DNA of 25,765 nt from JANRIZ01 sp033764445. GTDB lineage: Bacteria > Verrucomicrobiota > Verrucomicrobiia > JAWXBN01. Of this stretch, positions 7,594-13,616 are shown piece after piece (the first letter of the stretch is position 1; each line of letters starts with the position of its first letter). The notes under the pieces were generated by a model. That model ran no database searches, was not told where the DNA came from, and saw nothing but the letters and a program-made list of their open reading frames with translations. The translations under genes and the position numbers were made by a program. Where the stretch lies: positions 1-25,765 of the forward strand of contig JANRIZ010000079.1 of NCBI GenBank assembly GCA_033764445.1, written 5' to 3'.

Positions 7594-8676
7594 TTACAGA
7601 ATGTCGCTGGCGATGAGGTCGCCCATGCGGGCGGTCCCGACCTTGGTCGTGCCCTCGGAGGAGATGTCGGCGGTGCGGTATCCCTTGTCGATGGTTTTCT
7701 CCACAGCGGTTTCGATCGCCGCGGCGGCCTCCTCCTCATGGAGCGAATACCGCAGCATCATGGCCGCGGAAAGAATCTGGGCGATGGGATTGGCAATGCC
7801 CTTGCCGGCGATGTCCGGAGCGGTGCCGCCGCTGGGTTCGTACAGGCCGAAGGTCCCCTCGGCGAGGCTCGCGCTCGGGAGCATGCCCAGGGAGCCGGTG
7901 ATCATGGCCATTTCATCGCTCAAAATGTCGCCGAACATGTTTTCGCACAGGAGCACGTCGAATTGTTTCGGGTTTTTGACCAGCTGCATCGCGGCGTTGT
8001 CCACGTAGATGTGCTGGAGTTCCACATCGGGAAATTCTTTGGCGACCTCCATGACCGTTTTGCGCCAGTGCACGCCGTTTTCCAGGACATTGGCCTTGTC
8101 CACCGAGTGCACCTTTTTGCGGCGTTTGCGGGACGCCTCAAACGCCACGCGGGCGATGCGCCGGATTTCCGGGGTGGTGTAGACCATCGTGTCCACCGAC
8201 CGGAAGCCACCCTCGGCCGGCTCCGTATTTTTGGGCTGTCCGAAATAGAGCCCGCCGGTCAGTTCCCGCACACACAGGACGTTGAACCCGCCGGAGATGA
8301 TGGATTCCTTGAGCGGGGAGGCGTGGGTGAGCGGCGCGTAACAAAGGGCCGGGCGAAGGTTGGCGTAGAGCCCGAAGAGTTTGCGCAGGGGGAGCAGCGC
8401 CGCGCGTTCGGGCTGGTCATTGGGGGGAAGCTTTTCCCATTTGGGTCCGCCCACCGAGCCGAAGAGGATGGCCTGGGCCGCCCGGCAGGTGGCGATGGTG
8501 GAGTCCGGCAGGGCCTTGCCGTGGTTGTCAATGGCAATGCCGCCGACGTCGGCCTGCTGCAGATCGAATCCGATGGAAAATTTGCGGGTAATGGCGTTGA
8601 GGACCTTGATGGCTTCAAGCATGACCTCCGGCCCGATGCCGTCACCGGCCAGGACTGCGATTTTATACGTTTTCAT
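7594..8676 (-). CDS. leuB: 3-isopropylmalate dehydrogenase
   Basis: This is a 360-aa cytoplasmic enzyme that oxidatively decarboxylates 3-isopropylmalate with NAD+ in leucine biosynthesis. It begins KIAVLAGDGIGPEV. It contains the LeuB-specific RELTGGLYFG, the catalytic lysine region SVDKANVLE, the metal/substrate stretch VDNAAMQLV, and ENMFGDILSDE followed by GSLGMLPSASL. The nucleotide-binding EPSGGTAPDIAGKG is near residue 270. ATG 8676 is the standard N-terminus; an in-frame TTG at 8697 would add seven residues. The bases just upstream are C-rich (CCCTCCCC), so no Shine-Dalgarno is present. Other leu genes are not in the window. The HAD gene follows in the same direction. Confidence 0.96.
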   Translation of the reverse strand: MKTYKIAVLAGDGIGPEVMLEAIKVLNAITRKFSIGFDLQQADVGGIAIDNHGKALPDSTIATCRAAQAILFGSVGGPKWEKLPPNDQPERAALLPLRKLFGLYANLRPALCYAPLTHASPLKESIISGGFNVLCVRELTGGLYFGQPKNTEPAEGGFRSVDTMVYTTPEIRRIARVAFEASRKRRKKVHSVDKANVLENGVHWRKTVMEVAKEFPDVELQHIYVDNAAMQLVKNPKQFDVLLCENMFGDILSDEMAMITGSLGMLPSASLAEGTFGLYEPSGGTAPDIAGKGIANPIAQILSAAMMLRYSLHEEEAAAAIETAVEKTIDKGYRTADISSEGTTKVGTARMGDLIASDIL

Positions 8677-8737
8677 GGGGAGGGAATTAACCGTCAAGCC
8701 GGGCCGATCGCCAAGAAGAATTTTCCAGGGGAGGGTA

Positions 8738-8794
8738 AACCGCGGAGGACGCAGAGGGGGGAGGGGAAATGTCTAATGAAGAATGTCGAATGAC
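8738..8794. repeat. Decayed interspersed repeat elements between the RNA methyltransferase gene and leuB
   Basis: Two repeat-like strings sit side by side in the 173-bp gap. At 8738-8766 there is a purine-rich stretch with CGCGGAGGACGCAGAG. At 8768-8794 there is an internally repeating stretch built on AATGTC(T/G)AATGA. Both types resemble short interspersed sequences that I recall from many PVC and other environmental genomes. Neither encodes protein. Confidence 0.45.
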
Positions 8795-8849
8795 TATTGG
8801 CTGATTCTGCACGCACAACCGGCAACCACTTTCTGTACGCCCAACGGAT

Positions 8850-9953
8850 TCATTCCCTCCGACTCAATACAGCCACACATTCGATGTGGGCGGTCTGGGG
8901 GAACATGTCCAGGGGGGTGACCGAATCGAGCCGGTATTGTTTGGAGAGCAGTTGCAGATCGCGGGCCAGGGTGGAGGGGTTGCAGGAAATGTAAACAATC
9001 TGCGCCGGAGGCAGAAGCTGGACGGATTCGATGGCCCGGAGCGTGCAACCCGCGCGCGGGGGGTCAAGGAGGAGGCAGACCTTTTGTTTCTGGGCGGCCG
9101 CAAGCGTTTCGGTCAGATGTCCTTCCACCGAGCCGTTGATGAACTCGATATTGGTGGCCTTGGAGAGTTTGGCCCGTTTGTGGGCCGCCTCCACCGCCTT
9201 GGGTTCGGACTCAATGGCATAGACCCGCGCAAAATGCGGCGAGAGTTCGAAGGCGAAGAGACCGGCACCGCTGTAGGCATCCACCAGGACCTCAGCTCCC
9301 CCGGTGGTGGCCGCCCGGGTGACCATGTCCGTCATCACCGGGATCAGGTCCGTATTGGTCTGGTAAAAGGCCTCCGGGCCCACCCCCGCGCGTTTGGGCA
9401 GAATGCGGAAGATGAAGTCGCCGTCGTCACCCTTGTGTTTTTTGAGGAAGTCGCGGAGCTGGTCGTTGACCTCCGGACGGGCGATGGGGCAGGACTGGAG
9501 CGGGACCAGTCTGCGTCCGCTCCGGTCGCTGAACCCGACCAGACCGTCCCTGCCATGGACCGTGATTTTGTTCCGGTATCCGTATTCGAGCGGGGAGGCG
9601 ACCGTGTCGGCCACCGGCGGATTTTCGATTTTGCCGATGCGGATGAGCGTGTCGCGGACCTGTTTGGTTTTGAGCGCGAGCTGGGCCGGGTAGCGGATGT
9701 GCTGGTACTGGCAGCCCCCGCAGCGTCCGAAGACCGCGCAGAGAGGGCGGACGCGGTCGGCGGAGGCTTCGAGGATTTCGACGGCCTCCCCCTGCAGGAT
9801 TTTTTTGCGCTCCGAAAGGATTCTGATCCGGACCCGCTCCCCGGAGATCACATCGGGGATGAACGTGACCTGTCCGTCGATGCGGGCGACCCCCTCGCCG
9901 CCGAAGGCGATGTCCTGGATGGTGACTTCGTGAAGGGAACCGGGGGCGGGCAT
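8850..9953 (-). CDS. 23S rRNA (uracil-5-)-methyltransferase, RlmD/RlmCD/TrmA family
   Basis: This is a 367-aa SAM-dependent enzyme that methylates C5 of a uridine in RNA. An N-terminal TRAM RNA-binding domain (about 8-62) is followed by four cysteines that fit a [4Fe-4S] cluster: C72, C78 and C81 in CAVFGRCGGC, and C155 in QSCPIA. The methyltransferase domain shows FYQTN, motif I DAYSGAGLFAFE (about 225-236) and LDPPRAGC (about 297-304). The catalytic cysteine is C324 in YISCNPSTLARD, and HIEC near the C-terminus holds the general-base Glu. The cluster favours an rRNA enzyme (RlmC/RlmD-like) over tRNA TrmA, but the target base cannot be fixed. It is slightly shorter than E. coli RlmD (about 430). 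Confidence 0.92.
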   Translation of the reverse strand: MPAPGSLHEVTIQDIAFGGEGVARIDGQVTFIPDVISGERVRIRILSERKKILQGEAVEILEASADRVRPLCAVFGRCGGCQYQHIRYPAQLALKTKQVRDTLIRIGKIENPPVADTVASPLEYGYRNKITVHGRDGLVGFSDRSGRRLVPLQSCPIARPEVNDQLRDFLKKHKGDDGDFIFRILPKRAGVGPEAFYQTNTDLIPVMTDMVTRAATTGGAEVLVDAYSGAGLFAFELSPHFARVYAIESEPKAVEAAHKRAKLSKATNIEFINGSVEGHLTETLAAAQKQKVCLLLDPPRAGCTLRAIESVQLLPPAQIVYISCNPSTLARDLQLLSKQYRLDSVTPLDMFPQTAHIECVAVLSRRE

Positions 9954-10258
9954 CGGCCCAGAGTAGGGAAAAAAGGTTCAAGGACACGACAAAAGTGATT
10001 TTATCCGCGGACTTGTCCCGGATGGCCTGCTCGCGATTTATCGGAGTTCGGGATGAACACAGATTCACGCAGATTAACACAGATTCCTTTTCTGGAGCTG
10101 AGCGGCCAACCTTGGCTCTCATGTTCCTTGGTGTTCCGCCCTGGCGTCAGTGAAACTGCCTGGGGAAATAACAGGCACCCTCACCAAAATCTGTGTGAAT
10201 CCGCGGATGAAACTCTGTGGATTGACGGAGCGGGCGGAATAGTCCAGTTTTCTGCGGC
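9954..10258. repeat. Intergenic region with inverted CACAGATT-type repeats
   Basis: This 305-bp non-coding stretch lies between the divergent RNA methyltransferase and small membrane protein genes. One repeat arm at 10052-10086 contains three copies of a (C/G)(A)CAGATT unit. A second arm at 10187-10221 carries the complementary form AATCTGTGTGAATCCGCGGAT. The two are imperfect inverted copies about 100 bp apart. Between them, 10126-10152 reads CCTTGGTGTTCCGCC..., another phrase common in such elements. It looks like a decayed, non-coding interspersed element. Promoters for the flanking genes must also lie here, but none is convincing. Confidence 0.55.
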
Positions 10259-10561
10259 ATGACACAGAAACCCTATGACCGATGGCTGTGCGGGGTCAAT
10301 ATCACCCTCACATGGCTGATGTTCCCGCTTTTTCTGGCCACCGGGGCGGGGCGGGGCAGTGAGGTGACCGGGACCCTCGTGGAGCGGATCATGACCGTGT
10401 TGGCCGCGAAACCGGGCCTGCTGTTTTTGCCGGTGGTGCATACGGTGGTGCTGTTGCTGGTGCAGCGATGGTTGAAAGCCGATTACCTCAGCCTGCTGGC
10501 CCAGGCGATTTTCCTGATCCTGGAGGTCTGTCTGCTGCTGTACATCCTGCCGCTTCTCTAG
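10259..10561 (+). CDS. Small membrane protein, 100 aa
   Basis: I do not recognise this family. Three hydrophobic segments are visible: about 9-29 (WLCGVNITLTWLMFPLFLAT), 54-72 (LLFLPVVHTVVLLLV) and 76-100 (the strongly hydrophobic C-terminus ending LLYILPLL). A basic RW.K stretch lies between the last two. It is probably an inner-membrane protein. The start codon has no good Shine-Dalgarno. It lies 53 bp upstream of trpA in the same direction, though a link to tryptophan synthesis is not implied. It reads over an antisense frame that looks like a shadow. A real gene is likely because of the consistent hydrophobic pattern. Confidence 0.6.
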   Translation: MTQKPYDRWLCGVNITLTWLMFPLFLATGAGRGSEVTGTLVERIMTVLAAKPGLLFLPVVHTVVLLLVQRWLKADYLSLLAQAIFLILEVCLLLYILPLL

Positions 10562-10614
10562 AAAAAACTTATCCTTGTGCGGCGGGGGCGGGACGTTAAA
10601 CTGGCCCGTTTTCC

Positions 10615-11430
10615 ATGATCAACCGCATCGACCAGAAGTTTGAGGAAATCCGCCGTGAGGATCGGAAGGGGTTTGTGGCGTATCTGACCGCGGGCGATCC
10701 CGATCTGGCAACCACCTTTGAGGTGGCGCAGACCCTTGAGAAGGCCGGGGTGGATATTCTGGAATTGGGCGTTCCCTTTTCCGATCCCGTGGCCGACGGG
10801 GTGGTCATCCAGATGGCCTCGCAGCGGGCGTTGGAATCCGGGACGACCCTCCGGAAAATCATCGCCCGGGTGGGGGAATTCCGGCGGACCTCGCAGATGC
10901 CCATCGTCCTTTTCACGTATTTCAATCCCGTCCACCAGTATGGATTGGAGACATTGCTTGGGGATGCCGCCCGGGCCGGGGTGGATGGGGTGCTGCTGCT
11001 TGATCTGCCCCCCGAGGATGCCGCCGGGGCGGAGACCCTGATGGCGCAGCACCATTTGCGGAAGATTGCGTTGATTGCGCCGACGACCACCCCCGCCCGG
11101 GCCGCCAGAATCTGCGCCGGGGCCGGGGGCTTCATCTACTACATCTCGCGCGAGGGGGTCACGGGGATGCAGAGTGCCGTGAATGCCTCTCTGGAGGAAC
11201 GGGTGGCCGCGTTGCGGGTCCACACCCCCCTTCCCATCGCTGTGGGGTTTGGGGTGTCCAATGCCGGGCAGGCCCGGACGGTGGCCATGAGCGCGGATGC
11301 CGTGGTCGTGGGCAGCGCCATTGTCGATTGCATCGGACGGCACGGCAAGGCCCCGGACCTGTGCGGGGCGGTGGAACAATTTGTCCGTCCGATGGTCGCC
11401 GCCGTGCGGTCGGTCAAAAACGGAGGTTAA
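10615..11430 (+). CDS. trpA: Tryptophan synthase, alpha subunit
   Basis: This 271-aa TIM-barrel enzyme cleaves indole-3-glycerol phosphate to indole and glyceraldehyde 3-phosphate, passing indole to TrpB. Catalytic residues are seen: E50 in DILELGVPFSDP and D61 in PVADGVVIQ, matching Glu49 and Asp60 of the Salmonella enzyme. YLTAGDPD (about 23-30), the FIYYISREGVTG segment and the phosphate-binding VGFGVSN and VVGSAIV elements are all present. Length is normal. The gene stands apart from other trp genes here, and no leader peptide or attenuator is seen upstream. The ruvX start lies 2 nt past its stop, so the two are translated from one transcript. Confidence 0.96.
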   Translation: MINRIDQKFEEIRREDRKGFVAYLTAGDPDLATTFEVAQTLEKAGVDILELGVPFSDPVADGVVIQMASQRALESGTTLRKIIARVGEFRRTSQMPIVLFTYFNPVHQYGLETLLGDAARAGVDGVLLLDLPPEDAAGAETLMAQHHLRKIALIAPTTTPARAARICAGAGGFIYYISREGVTGMQSAVNASLEERVAALRVHTPLPIAVGFGVSNAGQARTVAMSADAVVVGSAIVDCIGRHGKAPDLCGAVEQFVRPMVAAVRSVKNGG

Positions 11431-11432
11431 AA

Positions 11433-11846
11433 ATGAGGATACTGGGATTGGATCATGGCACCGTGCGGGTCGGTGTGGCGGTCAGTGACGAGCTGGGGAT
11501 GATCGCCTTTGCCATGGAGTACATCCCCATTGAGCCGTTGGAGGGATTTCTGGAACGACTCAGGAAGATCATTGCCGAGAAGGAAGTGGAGCTGATCATC
11601 GTGGGGATGCCCCGGAACATGGATGGCACCTATGGGCCCGCCGCGCAGAAGGTCAGGGAATTCATCGCCCTGCTGGAGGGGAAACTGGCCCTGCCGATCA
11701 AGGCCTGGGATGAGCGGCTGACCTCCGTTGCGGCGCATAAAGCCCTGGCATCAGGCAACGTGAAGGCCCGGGACCGGAAGGGAAAGATCGACCAGATTGC
11801 CGCGCAAATCCTCCTGCAAAGTTATCTGGACAGCCGGGCCCTCTGA
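11433..11846 (+). CDS. ruvX: RuvX/YqgF-type Holliday junction resolvase-like nuclease
   Basis: This is a 137-aa RNase H-fold protein. It has the N-terminal LGLDHGTVRVGVAVSD (catalytic Asp at residue 6), the VGMPRNMDGT turn, WDERLTS (the acidic active-site Glu) and the C-terminal DQIAAQILLQSYLD (the last catalytic Asp). Family members act in 16S rRNA 5'-end maturation and were proposed to resolve Holliday junctions. ATG 11433 is chosen because it gives the family N-terminus and has GGAGG six nucleotides upstream, at the end of trpA. An earlier start would run inside trpA. It is translated right after trpA; rpoZ follows 101 bp downstream. Confidence 0.93.
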   Translation: MRILGLDHGTVRVGVAVSDELGMIAFAMEYIPIEPLEGFLERLRKIIAEKEVELIIVGMPRNMDGTYGPAAQKVREFIALLEGKLALPIKAWDERLTSVAAHKALASGNVKARDRKGKIDQIAAQILLQSYLDSRAL

Positions 11847-11947
11847 GGGGCCGGGTCAGATATCCTTTAAAAGGACTTGCATAACCCCATGGTTTCTGGT
11901 GATTTTTAACCTCTTTTCCCCCCGTACAGAACTGGAAGTTTAGAAGC

Positions 11948-12205
11948 ATGAAAACCCAACTGATCGAAGAAGCCATCAAATCCCACCCGGACCTCCACCC
12001 CGAGGTCATCATCAATGCCGTTTCAAAGCGCGTGCGCCAGCTCAACAACGGCGCCCGGCCCATGGTCCGTCTGGAAGGACGGTATTCGCTGACGGATATC
12101 GCCCTCACCGAGCTGATCGGGGGCATGATTGGCTGCCGCACCCCGGTGGATGAATTTGATGACGGGATTGAAAACCCCTCCCGCAAGGGACGCCGTAAAA
12201 AGTAG
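11948..12205 (+). CDS. rpoZ: RNA polymerase omega subunit
   Basis: This is an 85-aa protein with the omega core: VIINAVSKRVRQLNNGARPMV (residues about 20-40), followed by a short insert and DIALTELIGGMI. Omega binds the beta' subunit and helps RNA polymerase assembly. Length is normal, and the C-terminus is a basic tail (SRKGRRKK). The start has GGAAG and TAGAAG upstream. The 101-bp leader contains a short palindrome (TCCTTT A AAAGGA). An intrinsic terminator lies 20 bp after the stop, so rpoZ transcription ends before smpB. The family match rests on this one signature stretch and is quite specific. Confidence 0.85.
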   Translation: MKTQLIEEAIKSHPDLHPEVIINAVSKRVRQLNNGARPMVRLEGRYSLTDIALTELIGGMIGCRTPVDEFDDGIENPSRKGRRKK

Positions 12206-12225
12206 ACGGCGGAATCACCCCGTGT

Positions 12226-12256
12226 GCGCCATCCGCAATGGGTGGCGCTTTTTTTT
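12226..12256 (+). terminator. Intrinsic terminator of rpoZ, abutting the smpB start
   Basis: GCGCCATCC and GGGTGGCGC form a 9-bp stem (with one T-G wobble) across a 5-nt loop, followed by eight T. This is a textbook intrinsic terminator. The smpB ATG lies only 3 nt after the T-run, so any transcript reading into smpB must carry this hairpin directly at its start codon. Confidence 0.8.
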
Positions 12257-12259
12257 GCA

Positions 12260-12721
12260 ATGAGCGAAGACCTGGCCAGCAACCGGAAAGCCCGGCACGA
12301 GTACCTGATCCTCCAGACCTTCGAGGCGGGGATGGTGCTCACGGGGACGGAGGTTAAATCCGCCAAAGCCGGGCGGATTTCGATCCAGGAGGGGTTTGGC
12401 CGGGTGGAGCACGGGGAGGTGTTTCTGTACAATTGCGACATCAACCATTACGAACACGGCAACCGTTTCAACCACGAGCCCAAGCGCAAACGCAAGCTGC
12501 TGCTGCATGCGGCCGAGATCCGCAAACTCTACGAACTGGTCTCCGTCAAGGGGCACACCCTGGTGCCGCTGCGGATGTATCTGAAAAAGGGTCTGGTCAA
12601 GATCGAACTGGCCCTGGCCAAGGGCAAAAACCTTTATGACAAGCGCGAGACCCTCAAGCGCAAAACCATCGATCGCGAGACCTCGCGGACCATGAACCTG
12701 CACCGTCAGCGCAAAAAATGA
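12260..12721 (+). CDS. smpB: SsrA-binding protein SmpB
   Basis: This is a 153-aa RNA-binding protein that delivers tmRNA to stalled ribosomes in trans-translation. Seen are NRKARHEYLI, FEAGMVLTGTEVKS(A)KAG (residues about 20-35), the EVFLYNCDI strand, the RKRKLLLH segment and the C-terminal GKNLYDKRETLKRKTIDRE motif, whose basic tail enters the mRNA channel. ATG 12260 gives the normal N-terminus. It has no Shine-Dalgarno; the preceding bases are the T-run of the rpoZ terminator, so initiation must use an unusual leader. GTG 12242 is an unlikely alternative. No tmRNA gene is found next to it. pyrH follows after 67 bp. Confidence 0.95.
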   Translation: MSEDLASNRKARHEYLILQTFEAGMVLTGTEVKSAKAGRISIQEGFGRVEHGEVFLYNCDINHYEHGNRFNHEPKRKRKLLLHAAEIRKLYELVSVKGHTLVPLRMYLKKGLVKIELALAKGKNLYDKRETLKRKTIDRETSRTMNLHRQRKK

Positions 12722-12788
12722 CCGGGTGCGGAGGGTGGACACGGGTCTGACAGCTTGACCGGCCTCCGGTGAAGAGGTAAAACCGTGC

Positions 12789-13517
12789 ATGCCTTCCCCC
12801 CGATCCATTGCCAAGTTCAATCGCATCATCCTCAAGCTCAGCGGGGAGGCATTGGCCGGGCAGGATGGGGATCCGATTTCACCGCAGATTCTGGACGGAC
12901 TGGCCCGGCAGGTGAAGGAGGTCGTGGCGATGCGGGTGCAGGTGGGGGTGGTCATCGGCGGGGGCAATATTTTTCGCGGACTTTCGGGGGAGGGCAAGGG
13001 AGTGGACCGGACCACCGGGGATTACATGGGGATGCTGGCGACGGTCATCAACGGCATGGCCCTTCAGAATTCCCTCGAACGGGCCGGGGTGCCCACGCGG
13101 GTGATGACCGCCATTGAAATGAAAAATGTGGCCGAGCCCTTCATCCGCCGCCGGGCCGTGCGCCATATGGAAAAGGGGATTGTGGTGATTTTTGTCGGCG
13201 GCACGGGCAATCCGTATTTTTCAACCGACACCGCCGCGGCCCTGCGGGCCAGCGAAATGAATGCCGAAGTGATCATGAAGGCGACCAAGGTCGATGGCGT
13301 GTATGATTCCGACCCCATGAAAAACCCGAAGGCCAAGAAGTTTGACCGGGTCAGTTTTTCCGACGCCCTGCGTCTGCGCCTGAAGGTCATGGATTCGACG
13401 GCCTTTTCGCTGTGCATGGACAACAACGTGCCCATTCTGGTGTTCAACCTCTTCCGGAAGGGCAATATCCGGGATGCGGTCGCGGGCAAAAAAGTCGGGA
13501 CGCTGATCACCAACTGA
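12789..13517 (+). CDS. pyrH: Uridylate kinase
   Basis: This 242-aa UMP kinase of the amino acid kinase fold phosphorylates UMP to UDP in pyrimidine synthesis and acts in the cytoplasm as a hexamer. It shows ILKLSGEALAG (about 14-24), VIGGGNIFRG (about 54-63), DYMGMLATVING, GTGNPYFSTDTAAALRA (about 142-158) and KATKVDGVYDSDP. Length is normal. The start at 12789 has AGAGGT about ten bases upstream; the spacing is long but usable. The gene follows smpB in the same direction. tsf/rpsB or frr, often found beside pyrH, are not present in this window. Confidence 0.97.
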   Translation: MPSPRSIAKFNRIILKLSGEALAGQDGDPISPQILDGLARQVKEVVAMRVQVGVVIGGGNIFRGLSGEGKGVDRTTGDYMGMLATVINGMALQNSLERAGVPTRVMTAIEMKNVAEPFIRRRAVRHMEKGIVVIFVGGTGNPYFSTDTAAALRASEMNAEVIMKATKVDGVYDSDPMKNPKAKKFDRVSFSDALRLRLKVMDSTAFSLCMDNNVPILVFNLFRKGNIRDAVAGKKVGTLITN

Positions 13518-13551
13518 AACCAGCCGTCAATATTTATATTCAATCCGACAC

Positions 13552-13580
13552 TTGCCAAATTCATCTGCAATGCCTTAGAT
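13552..13580 (+). promoter_or_regulatory. Candidate promoter of the importer genes
   Basis: TTGCCA (13552-13557, five of six matches to the -35 box) and TTAGAT (13575-13580, weak -10) are separated by 17 bp, in the 99-bp gap before the importer. The gap is AT-rich, which fits a promoter, but the -10 match is poor. Confidence 0.3.
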
Positions 13581-13616
13581 GCCCTTTCCGAAACCACCCG
13601 CAAGCCTCCCCTGAGC

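Noticed and set aside
7492..8793. A 433-codon plus-strand open frame
   Set aside because: It is antisense to leuB, which has all family motifs.
8886..9998. A 370-codon plus-strand open frame
   Set aside because: It is antisense to the RNA methyltransferase with its complete cysteine and catalytic motifs.
10052..10221. Possible CRISPR array
   Set aside because: The repeats are short, imperfect and mostly inverted. There are no regular spacers and no cas genes.
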